A stretch of 64,000 bases of DNA from Cylicocyclus nassatus (GCA_958299035.1 CATQJL010000112.1:64759117-64823116), one strand, 5' to 3'. Counted from the first letter of the stretch, positions 24,191-37,695 are shown. The notes: generated by a model from the sequence alone, not told the origin. Numbers and translations are program-made.

Positions 24191-25464
24191 TACTTGTTAT
24201 TAATTGAAATATGTTTTAGAAATTTTTCAAAAACAAATTAGGCTTGTACGCTCCCTTTCTCCAACGGGATTGAGTGTTCGCAAAAATTTTGGATGCATCT
24301 CAAAAGATTTCTCAGTTAATGCCACGCACCTTTATCCAAAAAATCCCCCCTCCCCCTTCACCCCAACCCTAACGGCTGCACACTCAAAAGTTCCACAATC
24401 TTTTCGCAATGGTGTGAATAAAAAAGCGACATTCATCGACGCCATGAAAGACCGCTTATAAGCTGGCTGTAGACCGGAACTTGCTTGAAATGTGTCAAAC
24501 TGGCAAAGTCTCTAGGACTATATAGAAACTAGAATACATTAATTAGTATGGTACTTTTGCCAGTCTCTCTCATTCACGTGTGCTAGAGTGCCTCACTCAT
24601 TTATTAGATTTCTAGGCAGCTTATAAGTTTGACATTTCAGTGCAAGAAGTACGGCAAATGTAGAACACATGAAATTCTTGAACCAATGAAAAAGAATCGG
24701 ATTATCCAACTACGACCATCGTTCAACCTCGGCATTGTAGAAAGTGCTTTTAAGGACTGTTTGAGCTTTACACCGAGATTACTAATTCTTATTTGAACTG
24801 ATGTTTCGGCTAGGTCTTCTTCAGAGTCTGAACTCGTCAAATGTTTTACAGATCTGTCTCATTAAAAGCTGCATCAAGACTCAGAAAAGACTTCCAGCGC
24901 GCAAGTAAATTGAGAGCTATAAAAGTAAATGCAGAATTAAACTATGCTTACCTACACAGCTGATGACTGCCTGGGCAGCAGTTTGTATACTGATAACTGA
25001 GCTTTAACCTCTATAGAGGTTATCGCAATAAGGCCGCTGGCCTTAACTGTTTTATTTTAACACTCGCGGCCCAGGAAAATTACACTTGGAAGAGGCTCGG
25101 CTTTTACAGGACGCCCTGCATATTTTCTGGGCAAGCCCTGGTTCTTTAGGCCACGGCTGGACAAAACCACCCGGCGTGCACCGAGCCTAGCTGGACGCTG
25201 CGATTTTTACAGCTGCAAGAAGTAAGGTCGCTTGCATGAGATACGCCGCGATGATAGGGCTACCCTCAACGTTTGCAGCTTAGACAGAAGTCAAGAAACA
25301 TCAGGCTTTGCCATTGATATGTGTCTTATCAACGCACCACTAGGCATCCACGGAGTACTGCAACATGTCGGCTCAAACTCTGGAATTTCGGTGAGAATTT
25401 TAGCACATGAATCCTAAAGACAGCCACCTAAGTGTCTAGAAGCATTTTGGATTGATACAAAGAA

Positions 25465-25868
25465 CCCGAAAATAAATCAAAAGAGGGAAACTTAACAATT
25501 ACGCAACTCACCTTATCTAGATCAGTCATTCTGATCTACCAGAAACGATCCATATACACGTCTAATAAGTCCAATTTTTTCTAGCAGCTGACAACGTAGA
25601 ACTTCACTTTCTCTTTGATAGAGAACAATCGTCGTAATTCAGAGGGTGCTGCTTGTGCGCAGCTGAGTTGATCATCGAGCAAGGTTTAACGCTTCATCTG
25701 TTCAGCTGTAAAGATACAATTCGAATCGCCTGCAGATTGTTTGTCCCTTACATGCTCTGACGAAGGGATCTGCCGAAACGTTAGCCATGACGTAAATAAA
25801 TCAGTTACCAATCTCGTGCATGGCAGCGCCCATACTTGATCCGCTTGATCCGCTTTCTGCAAAAACGC
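25465..25868 (+). mobile_element. Retroelement-like repeat with hammerhead-like core
   Basis: Matches, in opposite orientation, the repeat at the palindrome centre (29968-30421). It contains ctgacga at 25757-25763 and gaaac at 25775-25779 separated by a possible short stem, then a possible three-pair stem (cgt 25779-25781 with acg 25790-25792) and ta at 25793-25794. This is the order of a hammerhead ribozyme core as found in Penelope-like elements, but I found no convincing stem I. It ends caagtatgg-type inverted as ccatacttgatccgcttgat. Confidence 0.45.
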
Positions 25869-26671
25869 GCGTCACTTACTTGTCATTTGGCGTCGCGTAC
25901 AGCGAGTTTGCTTAACCATACGGAACTTTTTTTACCTACGCGGCACCAAATGAACTGCTCGTGGAAAGGATGTAGTAGTCGAAAAGAAAGTTAATGCTCG
26001 AAAGGCGTTCAAAAGCTGCATACATCACTGCTAGCGTCCTTCGATGAGCAGTGATTAAACAGTTGTCCCACGAATGATTTTTCTAGAAGGAGCAGTTTCA
26101 CTCATTATTTCTACGCACAGTACCTTGTTCAGAGTTGTGTTAGTTCTAGGCTCAACGGTCGGTACGGCAGACCAGCACTTGCAAAAACCCATCGCGTCAT
26201 TCCTGAGTAACAAATGACCTGTGCTAGTGCGAGATTAAGTGTTCAGCAATGTGAAATAAACATACTCATCATGCAAAGTGTTTACCTTCTTCACATCTTG
26301 GAACCAGCTCAATATGCTGTGACCTGTTTCCGTGAATGTTAACCATGAAACTGCTCAATCCAAGCATCAGTAGACATAAACTTTATATCATCTCAATAAA
26401 AGAAGAAAGACTGCTTGGTCGTCGTCAATCAAAAGAAGTCTTTGGAATTTCAATTCATACAGATATGTGTACTACGGCAGCAGACATCTAGTGGTAATTG
26501 GATGTTTGCTAACTTACATGATTCCAGTACTACTATTATAGGAGGATTTATTTCTCTTGCACATTCTTTAAACATTTTCGCGAATTATGTTTTAGCAGGC
26601 GTATGTATATTCAAACTATTTACAAAATATAGTTAGAAATCTATCACTTCTAAACGCATTCTGCTCTTTAG

Positions 26672-27079
26672 AGGCAGCGTCCGGGCAAAATTTCGCCTCT
26701 TATGTTTCTGCCATTCTGGGGCCTTTCCGTGGCCCTGATTACAGCTGTAAACTCGAATTTGTTCAAAACTCCCTAAAAACCCGGTTCTGGGGGACCCTCT
26801 CTTCAAAAGGTGGACGAGTTTCGAATTGCTCGTCCCCATCGTCATTCCAGCGTTAGGAGCTGCAAGTGCACGGATGCAGCTGCATTGCAGTGTGCAGTGC
26901 AACTGTAATGCAACTGCAATGCAACCGCACCCTGCGTAAGCACTCGTCCCTCAGGGGTGGTTTGTGGTACGAAGGGGCGGCTTAACTAAAAGGACCAACG
27001 CAGATCGGATAATCATGGGCCCTTCTTTACAACTATGTGATAATGTGGGTGGATGGATGTTGCCTGGACGCTGCCTTCA
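26672..27079. mobile_element. TIR element (AGGCAGCGTCC family), left arm copy
   Basis: Begins gaggcagcgtccgggc and ends with the inverse ctggacgctgccttc. It includes a run of gcagctgcattgcag-type repeats near 26870-26930. A mirror copy lies at 33306-33713; related elements are at 37165-37695 and about 60035-60475. Confidence 0.65.
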
Positions 27080-27465
27080 AAAGGTACCTAAAAACGAACG
27101 AATTCTCAAGAGATACACTCAAATCCGTCATTTTATTAAAAGAGCAGCAAAGTATTCTTCTTGTATATGATATAACTTACACACTGTCATCTATTATTTA
27201 TTTCGATTGCAATGAAAATATAATATAATCTCAAACTAGAGGTATCTCAAAAAGTGTAGCCATTCAGAATCCTAGACAGTTGCCATTATAGCTACATGGT
27301 TACATTTTTTATCAGCCAAAGTTCCATCTAATCTAAGAATATCAATTCTTGATGCACATAAGTGTCATGCGATATTCCCAAAAGTATGATAGCTTCTTCA
27401 GGCCTAAGGCATTCCTCACGCGGTCTCAGTCGCTGCGTGAATTGATATCGGAATGATTGTTCATA

Positions 27466-27831
27466 ATGGGTCGTCAGAGCGCTTTGTTACGGCAGACCTT
27501 GATCAGTTTGCAACAAATCACAGAAGCTGTGCGCCCATGTATTGAAGGACTGGCTATCTATGGCGGAAACGATATTGACATTAGAGAGAAAACTGTGAAA
27601 GTTATGTTGCGTAGTGCTACAATAATGGCTGCAGACCCACCGATTCTCAGGCACAGACCTATAATAGACCTTAGAAAAATTCAAAAATGTTTTGTGCAAG
27701 GGAATAAAAGTTGCTTGAACTTGTCCATTTCTCACGCTTTTTCGTTGTGTCTCACAAAATTCTATTTCCTACTTTTTGGCTGCAGAAAAGGGAGGCTTGT
27801 GCCTCAAAAAATATTAGGTTATCAAAAGTAG
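27466..27831 (+). CDS. Unrecognised open frame, left palindrome arm
   Basis: A 121-residue frame starting MGRQSALLRQTL. The first 85 residues look like ordinary soluble protein with amphipathic helices (LISLQQITEAVRPCIEG); the last part, rich in F and L, runs into a foldback MITE and is probably not native coding sequence. An identical mirror copy is at 32554-32919. No family recognised, no splice partner found. It could be the end or start of a host gene carried into the palindrome, or chance. Confidence 0.25.
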   Translation: MGRQSALLRQTLISLQQITEAVRPCIEGLAIYGGNDIDIREKTVKVMLRSATIMAADPPILRHRPIIDLRKIQKCFVQGNKSCLNLSISHAFSLCLTKFYFLLFGCRKGRLVPQKILGYQK

Positions 27832-28550
27832 ACTCTTTTTTCGAATAAATCAAGCTGTTTTTCCTTTCGGCTTAGCCATTCGATAGAGGGGATCAAGCCG
27901 TAGAAAATGACCGCCAAAGATCTGCCCAAGTCGCAATTTAGTTAATGCAGCCAAAAAATCAAATTTTTTTTATTACCCTAAACGAAAACTTCTACGGACT
28001 TCCAGCTTGGTCATTGTACGGTAGACACATAGTAGTAATAGATGATGTAATCGTGAGATATTTTCTGAGGCTCAAAAATGATAGCTTAAGAAAGCCCGAA
28101 ACTTACCACTTTTTGGGGATTTTTCAATGATAACTTGGTATTTCACGATCACCAAGGCGCACACAAAAATAAATTCTAGTGTCGCACTTACCAGGGCTTT
28201 TAGTATACGGTGATATGTGGGAGGGCCTGGGGCGGAGTTTGCCGTTTTTAAACTATTGTTTTTCTTCGATTTCTATGCGTGGAAAAAGTCCTTCCAGAGC
28301 AAATGCTACGTGTCTACTACATAATCAACAAATTGAAGGTCCTCGATGTTTTTTTCCATCAAAAAGCTCATTTTCAGGTGATAAAATTTTTTCGGTTTTG
28401 GATCCAAACTTCACCTGGATTACGAATTAGGCGGACCTTCGATGGCCATTTTGAGAGCTTTATCCGCTCTATCGAAAATACACCAAGTCTGTCAGAAATA
28501 CAAGAACAGCTTAACTCATTTAGAAAAAAATTTACTTATGGGGCAACCTA
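27814..28550. mobile_element. Foldback MITE, left arm copy
   Basis: Begins ttaggttatcaaaagtagac next to TA and ends acttatggggcaaccta, giving imperfect inverted ends of the same family as 22502-23444. Mirror copy at 31835-32571. Confidence 0.65.
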
Positions 28551-28854
28551 TTATCATGTTAGCTTTAATTTCACTTTTCGCGCAAATACAAAGTCTTTGG
28601 TGGAGGATAGCCTGCGGTGGTACCGCAATGCTCAACGATGGTTTACGTTTGAGTCCCATTTTCTTTGCTTTAGTGGTTGGCAAGAAAAAAACCTATTTTG
28701 TAGGTTTCTTCATTCGCTTTGAGTTCTAGTGTGCATTAGTTTGCACATTTGCATAGAGTGCTAAATGAATCTTTCCTTGAATAACGGAGTAAGCTATTTC
28801 TGATGGCATACTTTCGGTCAAGCTTGATAAAAATTCTTTATCTTTCAGTATCTC

Positions 28855-28945
28855 TGCGTCTCAACTTTTTAATCGCAACGGCTATCAATAATCAACTAAA
28901 TGAGTTAATTATTGATAGCCGTTGCGATTAAAAAGTTGAGACGCA
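28855..28945. repeat. 91-bp near-perfect hairpin, left arm
   Basis: Two 43-base arms (tgcgtctcaactttttaatc... ) with one mismatch around a 5-base loop (aaatg). The mirrored hairpin at 31440-31530 differs by a few bases. Confidence 0.9.
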
Positions 28946-29967
28946 AAAAAATTTTCAAAAATTTTTCATGAGAAGTCTCAAAGTACGTGACTTTACTTTC
29001 TCAGATAGTCCGAACCAGCCTCATGCAGTATACTGCAGTTAGCCAGGGCGTCGCAAAAAATGTATAAGGTCTGAGTTGTTACAAGGCACTATGGAAAATT
29101 TTTCTCGGCTATCCTTCATGCGTGAATCCTGATGAGGCTCAATGTTATTTGACTTCAAGATTTTGACTGAGATTTGAAACAACAGAGTATCCCAAAATGT
29201 GAAATCATTGTAACTCTTCTTGATCCTACCGCTTTCAGATTCTTTCTATCCCTTGAAATAAATTACTGTGGGGTCAGGTCAGCAAGCTTTTATCGGGAGG
29301 CTGGCTGACACCCAAAAACGGTTCACTTCAAGCATTAAGGGTGCAAAAAAATTGAAATTGTTTTTTATATAGTACAAACCTTAATTAAGTTTTTCCTTAT
29401 TTTGTCAGTGGGTCTAGAGCTTCGTGTCTTGTCATCCACCTTTTATTTTATTTTGATTTTTGCACTGAGGTCGAGGATTGGCTGGTTTCGTGAGTTGTTT
29501 GTTCTTTTTCTTTGAATACTCTTTCTTCTTTGACGCGCTCTGTGTTTACTTATAAAATAAAATAAGAGAAAATCTCCAAAGATTTCAAGAGTAGTAAGAG
29601 CGAATTCCCTTCGTAGCTAATCCGTTCGCGCTTCAATGCACGCAGTTTTTTGCTGCAAGTACCATGGAATTTTGAAGTTGATTACCCATATATTCGCGCA
29701 CCAAACGGAAAGTAATTCCACTTTTTGTTCATGAGCGAGTTCTTGTTGGTATCATAGATTTCTTCATTATTCTGATTTGTTGAGGGCTTATCAGAACAAT
29801 AATAAGCAAGAATTTAACTTTGCCCACAAATCACCTTAAAAATCATTCCACTTATCCGTTTAATCAATTAAGTTTTTTAGCCGCATGTGACTGACTCTTC
29901 ATAAATTTCAAGTCGGTCACCCGATCCTTACTGCTAAGCTTGTAATAAGCTTATGATGCCTGATTCT

Positions 29968-30421
29968 GCACAAAGCGGATCAAGCGGATCAAGTATGGCG
30001 GCTGCCACGAGATTGGTAACTGATTTATTTACCTCACGGCTAACGTTTCGGCCGATCGCCTTCTTCAGAGCATGTAAGGAACAAACAATCTGCAGCCGAT
30101 TCGAAAAAGTATCTTCACAGCTAAACAGATGAAGCGCTAAACCTTGTTTTCGATCACCAACTCAGCTGCGCACAAGCAGCACCCTCTGGATTACGACGAT
30201 AGTTTATCAGAGAGAAACTAAAGTTCTACGTTGTCAGGTGCTAGAGAAAGTTGGACTTATTAGACGTGTATATGGATCGCTTACTGGTAGATCAGAATAA
30301 CTGATCTAGATAAGGTGAGTTGCGTACTTGTTAGGTTTTCCTTTTTTCGATTTATTTAAATCAGTTACCAATCTCGTGTATGGCAGCCGCCATACTTGAT
30401 CCGCCTGATCCGCTTTGTGCA
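29968..30421 (-). mobile_element. Hammerhead-like repeat at the palindrome centre
   Basis: Ends with caaagcggatcaagcggatc on one side and its near-inverse on the other, each about 60 bases. The interior, 30028-30357, is the only non-paired part of the palindrome. On the minus strand it carries ctgaaga (30062-30068) and gaaac (30045-30049) with ggc/gcc able to pair between them, the same core as the copy at 25465-25868. Confidence 0.55.
30028..30357. other. Spacer (loop) of the large palindrome
   Basis: About 330 bases present once, belonging to the interior of the repeat that forms the palindrome centre. Arms begin immediately on both sides at ggtaactgattta and its inverse. Confidence 0.85.
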
Positions 30422-31439
30422 GAGTCATGCATCATAAGCTTATTACAAGCTTAGCAGTAAGGATCGGGTGACCGATTTGAAATTTATGAAGAGTCAGTCA
30501 CATGCGGCTAAAAAACTCAGTTGGTTAAACGGATAAGTGGAATGATTTTTAAGGTGATTTGTGTGCAAAGCTAAGTTCCTGTTTATTATTGTTCTGATAA
30601 GCCCTCAACAAATCAGTATAATGAAGAAATCTATGATATCAACGAGAACCGCTTATGAACAAAAAAGTGGAATTACTTTCCGTTCGGTGCGCGAATATAT
30701 GAGGTAATCAACTTCAAAATTCCATGGTGTTTGCGGCAAAAAACTGCGTGCATTGAAGCGCGAACGGATTAGCTACGGAGGGAATTATTCGATCTTACTA
30801 CTCTTGAAATCTTTGGAGATTTTCTCTCATTCTATTTTATAAGTAAACACAGAGCGCGTGAAAGAAGAAAGAGTATTCAAAGAAAAAGAACAAACAACTC
30901 ACGAAACCAGCCAATGCTCGACTTCAGTGCAAAAATCAAAATAAAATAATGGACCTCTAGACCCACTGACAAAATAGGGAAAAACTCAATAAGTTCGTAC
31001 TATATAAAAAACAATTTCACGAATCTTGCACCCTTAATGCTTACAGTGAACCCGTATTTGGGTGTCAGCCAGCTCCCGATAAAACCTTGCTGACATGACC
31101 CCGACAGTAATTTATTTCAAGGGATAGAAAGAATCTGAAAGAGGTAGGAATAGGCACCTATCAAGAACAGTTACAATGATTTCATACTTTGGGATACTCG
31201 GTTGCTTCAAATCTCAGTCAAAATCTTGAAGTCAAATAACATTGAGCCTTATCAGGATTCACGCATAAAGGATAGCCGAGAAAAATTTTCCATAGCGCCT
31301 TGTGACAACTCAGACCTTATACATTTTTTGCGACGCCCTGGCTGACTGCAGTATACTGCATGAGGCTGGCTCGGACTATCTGAGAAAGTAAAGTCACGTA
31401 CTTTGAGACTTCTCATGAAAAATTTTTGAAAATTTTTCT

Positions 31440-31530
31440 GCGTCTCAACTTTTTAATCGCAACGGCTATCAATAATTAACTCATTTGGTTGATTATTGAT
31501 AGCCGTTGCGATTAAAAAGTTAAAACGCAG
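31440..31530. repeat. 91-bp hairpin, right arm
   Basis: Mirror of 28855-28945 with few substitutions (for example gttgattattgat in the loop-proximal part). Confidence 0.9.
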
Positions 31531-31834
31531 AAATACTGAAAGATAAAGAATTTTTATCAGGCTTGACCTAAAGTATGCCATCAGTAAATAGCTTACTCCG
31601 TTATTCAAGGAAAGATTCATTTAGCAATCTATGCAAATGTGCAAACTAATGCACACTAGAACTCAAAGCGAATGAAGAAACCTACAAAATAGGTTTTTTT
31701 CTTGCCAACCACTAAAGCAAAGAAAATGGGACTCAAACGTAAACCATCGTTGAGCATTGCGGTACCACCGCAGGCTATCCTCCACCAAAGACTTTGTATT
31801 TGCGCGAAAAGTGAAATTAAAGCTAACATGATAA

Positions 31835-32571
31835 TAGGTTGCCCCATAAGTAAATTTTTTTCTAAATGAGTTAAGCTGTTCTTGTATTTCTGACAGACTT
31901 GGTGTATTTTCGATAGAGCGGATAAAGCTCTCAAAATGGCCATCGAAGGTCCGCCTAATTCGTAATCCAGGTGAAGTTTGGATCCAAAACCGAAAAAATT
32001 TTATCACCTGAAAATGAGCTTTTTGATGGAAAAAAACATCGAGGACCTTCAATTTGTTGATTATGTAGTAGACACGTAGCATTTGCTCTGGAAGGACTTT
32101 TTCCACGCATAGAAATCGAAGAAAAACAATAGTTTAAAAACGGCAAACTCCGCCCCAGGCCCTCCCACATATCACCGTATACTAAAAGCCCTGGTAAGTG
32201 CGACACTAGAATTTATTTTTGTGTGCGCCTTGGTGATCGTGAAATACCAAGTTATCATTGAAAAATCCCCAAAAAGTGGTAAGTTTCGGGCTTTCTTAAG
32301 CTATCATTTTTGAGCCTCAGAAAATATCTCACGATTACATCATCTATTACTACTATGTGTCTACCGTACAATGACCAAGCTGGAAGTCCGTAGAAGTTTT
32401 CGTTTAGGGTAATAAAAAAAATTTGATTTTTTGGCTGCATTAACTAAATTGCGACTTGGGCAGATCTTTGGCGGTCATTTTCTACGGCTTGATCCCCTCT
32501 ATCGAATGGCTAAGCCGAAAGGAAAAACAGCTTGATTTATTCGAAAAAAGAGTCTACTTTTGATAACCTAA
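31835..32571. mobile_element. Foldback MITE, right arm copy
   Basis: Mirror of 27814-28550, apparently identical. Confidence 0.65.
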
Positions 32572-32919
32572 TATTTTTTGAGGCACAAGCCTCCCTTTTC
32601 TGCAGCCAAAAAGTAGGAAATAGAATTTTGTGAGACACAACGAAAAAGCGTGAGAAATGGACAAGTTCAAGCAACTTTTATTCCCTTGCACAAAACATTT
32701 TTGAATTTTTCTAAGGTCTATTATAGGTCTGTGCCTGAGAATCGGTGGGTCTGCAGCCATTATTGTAGCACTACGCAACATAACTTTCACAGTTTTCTCT
32801 CTAATGTCAATATCGTTTCCGCCATAGATAGCCAGTCCTTCAATACATGGGCGCACAGCTTCTGTGATTTGTTGCAAACTGATCAAGGTCTGCCGTAACA
32901 AAGCGCTCTGACGACCCAT
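32554..32919 (-). CDS. Unrecognised open frame, right palindrome arm
   Basis: Mirror of the frame at 27466-27831, with identical residues throughout. Same caveats. Confidence 0.25.
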   Translation of the reverse strand: MGRQSALLRQTLISLQQITEAVRPCIEGLAIYGGNDIDIREKTVKVMLRSATIMAADPPILRHRPIIDLRKIQKCFVQGNKSCLNLSISHAFSLCLTKFYFLLFGCRKGRLVPQKILGYQK

Positions 32920-33305
32920 TATGAACAATCATTCCGATATCAATTCACGCAGCGACTGAGACCGCGTGAGGAATGCCTTAGGCCTGAAGAAGCTATCATA
33001 CTTTTGGGAATATCGCATGACACTTATGTGCATCAAGAATTGATATTCTTAGATTAGATGGAACTTTGGCTGATAAAAAATGTAACCATGTAGCTATAAT
33101 GGCAACTGTCTAGGATTCTGAATGGCTACACTTTTTGAGATACCTCTAGTTTGAGATTATATTATATTTTCATTGCAATCGAAATAAATAATAGATGACA
33201 GTGTGTAAGTTATATCATATACAAGAAGAATACTTTGCTGCTCTTTTAATAAAATGACGGATTTGAGTGTATCTCTTGAGAATTCGTTCGTTTTTAGGTA
33301 CCTTT

Positions 33306-33713
33306 TGAAGGCAGCGTCCAGGCAACATCCATCCACCCACATTATCACATAGTTGTAAAGAAGGGCCCATGATTATCCGATCTGCGTTGGTCCTTTTAGT
33401 TAAGCCGCCCCTTCGTACCACAAACCACCCCTGAGGGACGAGTGCTTACGCAGGGTGCGGTTGCATTGCAGTTGCATTACAGTTGCACTGCACACTGCAA
33501 TGCAGCTGCATCCGTGCACTTGCAGCTCCTAACGCTGGCATGACGATGGGGACGAGCAATTCGAAACTCGTCCACCTTTTGAAGAGAGGGTCCCCCAGAA
33601 CCGGGTTTCTAGGGAGTTTTGAACAAATTCGAGTTTACAGCTGTAATCAGGGCCACGGAAAGGCCCCAGAATGGCAGAAACATAAGAGGCGAAATTTTGC
33701 CCGGACGCTGCCT
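33306..33713. mobile_element. TIR element (AGGCAGCGTCC family), right arm copy
   Basis: Mirror of 26672-27079 with three visible differences near its outer end (for example ctcagaggc for tttagaggc). These mark the outer edge of the near-identical tract. Confidence 0.65.
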
Positions 33714-34214
33714 CTGAGAGCAGTATGCGTTTACAATTGATAGATTTCTAACTATATTTCGTAAATAGTTTGAATATACATACGCCCGCTAAAACATAAA
33801 TCGCGAAAATGTTTGAAGAATCTGCAAAAGGAACAAATCCTCCAATAGTAGTAGTACTGGAATCGTGTAAGCTAGCAAACATCCAATTACCACTAGATGT
33901 CTGCTGTCGTAGTACGCATATCTCTGTGAATTTAAGGTTCCAAAGACTTCTTTTGATTGACGACAACCAAGCAGTCTTTCTTCTCTTACTGAGATGATAT
34001 AAAGTCTATGTCTACGGATGCTTTGATTGAGGAGTTTCATGGTTAACATTCATGGAAACAGGTCACAGCATATTGAGCTGGTTCCAAGATGTGAAGAAGG
34101 TAAATACTTTGCATGCTGGATATGTTTGTTCCACATCGCTAAACACTTAATCTCGCACTAGCACAGGTCATTTGTTACTCAGGAATGACGCGATGGGTTT
34201 TTGCAAGTGCAGGT

Positions 34215-35355
34215 CATGCCGGCTCAACTATTGCTCTACCAATGTGCTAAAGTTCTGAGCCTACAAAACAGAACTGCCTTATTATTTCTCCTTGTAAACC
34301 CTGTTTCGTCGTTAACCATTCAACCAATTTTTCTATGGCACTATAGTTCGTTAAATCACTATCGGAGCAGCAATTTGGCGAGAAACGGCGCATTTGATCT
34401 GGAAGTGGGTCCATTACTTTGGATCAAACGTTTCGTGATGCTAAATAATTCTAAATAAGTTCGGCAGACCATCGTATTCACGGGATAGCACAACGAAGTT
34501 CACCTGAACTGATCGATAAGAAACATTTGGGTGCCAATGTCTGTGATCCACAAATGATGAATGGTCGATCAGCACTTCACCTCAAGAATGACAATGCCGG
34601 TCCGTCGTGATATCGATGTAAGATATGTGAAGACCCATCGTGATCTCGTACTTTGGCCCTCAACGCCCTTTCTACACAGAATTGTAACCTTATCAAAGGC
34701 TAAATTGTAATTAGGAATTGTGAAAACCCCAGGTAAAAACCATTGAATGCAGGAAACGTTGAGGGCGAGCTCGCAACATCTTCAGCCGCCATCTCGTCGG
34801 TATCCGTGAGGTGATGGCTGTCGACAGATTAACAAGTGCAGAATACGGTGTGCTTTTTTGAGAGGGCAACACATCGTTGTGCTTTACATTTCAAACGTGT
34901 CAATGTTCTGTGTATGGCAACATCGCACAGCTTTTTCTCACCAAAAACCCTCAAGATTCTTATTTTAATGTCGTTCCAATTCACCGAGTGTTCAAACAAA
35001 ATTGTGCTTTTACGAAAAAGCTCAGTATTATCGTTGAACCTTAGTAGGCATCGCCGCACTTGCGATTCTTCCATAACAATTTTGGTCCTCGTTTCCTTTG
35101 AGCAGTCAACTGGCTGTTTGTTTAAAGACATACGTGCATTGATCAACTCCAGTTATAGACATCACTTTCTTTTGACATAGAAAACCTGCAGATGGACCGG
35201 CTTATCCAAGCAAAGAAAAAACAATTCCCCCTAGGCGAATTTTATTGGACCTAAATGCAAAACTTTGAGCGATCGAAAGAGCAAATATGATATTAGAGAA
35301 AGAGATGAATCTCCATTTTGAAAACGAAAATTAAGAGTTGAAAGCAGTGAATAAC
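34215..35355. other. Segment present only in the right palindrome arm
   Basis: The left arm reads straight from cggtacggcag to ccagcacttgc near 26170-26185, whereas here about 1.14 kb separates the equivalents. I see no terminal repeats, so a left-arm deletion is as likely as a right-arm insertion. Confidence 0.8.
34829..35146 (-). CDS. Unrecognised 105-residue open frame
   Basis: Starts MINARMSLNKQPVDC and is rich in K, R and C (six cysteines), with WNDIKIRILRVFG in the middle. It lies in the right-arm-only segment. No domain, signal peptide or splice signals recognised; may be a fragment of a transposase-like or host protein, or chance. Confidence 0.2.
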   Translation of the reverse strand: MINARMSLNKQPVDCSKETRTKIVMEESQVRRCLLRFNDNTELFRKSTILFEHSVNWNDIKIRILRVFGEKKLCDVAIHRTLTRLKCKAQRCVALSKKHTVFCTC

Positions 35356-35562
35356 TGCCGTCCGGCCGTTGAGCCTAGGACTAACACAACTCTGAACAAG
35401 GTACTGTGCGTCGAAGCAATGAGTGAAACTGCTCCTCTAGAAAAATCATTCGTGGAACAACTGTTTAATCCCTGCTCATCGAAGGAGGCTAGCAGTGATG
35501 TATGCAGCTTTTAAACGCCTTTCGAGCAATAACTTTCCTTTTGACTACTACATTCTCCACGT

Positions 35563-37164
<1,602 letters not shown>

Positions 37165-37695
37165 TTAGAGGCAGCGTACATCCATTTATGCTACCCAGTT
37201 CTCTATACGGTGCATTTGTAGTGCCCAGAAGATGACCAACTGCGTTGGTCCGGTCTCCAAATGTTGCTTCTAGAGGGAGAAAACGCGGCCGATTCTTTCT
37301 GAGGCCGTCCCTTTTTTTTACGGCCCGCCTCCTTCGGTCGGGTCCACGATAGTTTTAGCTGTAAGCGTACACCGCAGTTGCAGTTGCAATCATGCAGTTG
37401 TAGCTGCAATCATGCAGTTGCAGCTGCTCCTCGCTGGCATGCCGACGGGGTCGCGCAAATCGAAACTCGCCTTTCACAAAATTGTAACACTCTCTTCAAT
37501 AACAAATTAGAGTAGTTTGTCAACATGTAGGGAGTTGTGAATGGAATTTATGGGGCGAACTTTTCGTGGCGACCCAGATCCAGTGCTTGGTCTTACTAGG
37601 GAAGGATCCTTAGTCGAAGTGGCCTTTCCAGCTTAGATGTATATATTCTTGAAGGCCATAAAAACTGAATTCAAAACTGTTTTTCTTTTTTGCGA
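37165..37695. mobile_element. TIR element related to AGGCAGCGT family
   Basis: Begins cttagaggcagcgt and ends agcgcctctaag. Internal gcagttgcagctg repeats near 37370-37430 parallel those of 26672-27079. Confidence 0.5.

Larger units (their letters stand above)
22020..25430. repeat. Unit 1 segmental duplication, distal block
   Basis: Colinear with 61340-63250: shared landmarks include ggtctggaataaattgtctca-type sequence near 22340 and 61660, gcatcaaaaaacgttt near 22480 and 61800, gtctctaggactatata near 24510 and 62435, and the GC-rich block near 25030-25230 and 62960-63180. Two foldback elements (22502-23444 and 23755-24190) are present only here. No coding region is supported. Confidence 0.85.
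25961..30027. repeat. Left arm of 9.6-kb palindrome
   Basis: Pairs with 30358-35562. For the inner 3.5 kb the coordinates of paired bases always sum to about 60385, so there are almost no net indels. Identity varies: near-perfect from about 26830 to 28730, but visibly lower both outward (26040-26640) and inward (28950-29960). The arm contains a GCAGCGTCC-type TIR element, a foldback MITE, a 91-bp hairpin and an unrecognised open frame. Confidence 0.95.
30358..35562. repeat. Right arm of 9.6-kb palindrome
   Basis: Mirror of 25961-30027, longer because of a right-only segment at 34215-35355. It contains mirror copies of every element listed in the left arm. Confidence 0.95.

Noticed and set aside
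25961..35562. Palindrome as a pure assembly artefact
   Set aside because: Arms carry many differences outside the central tract plus a 1.14-kb one-armed segment, which a read chimera would not create; still worth a long-read check.
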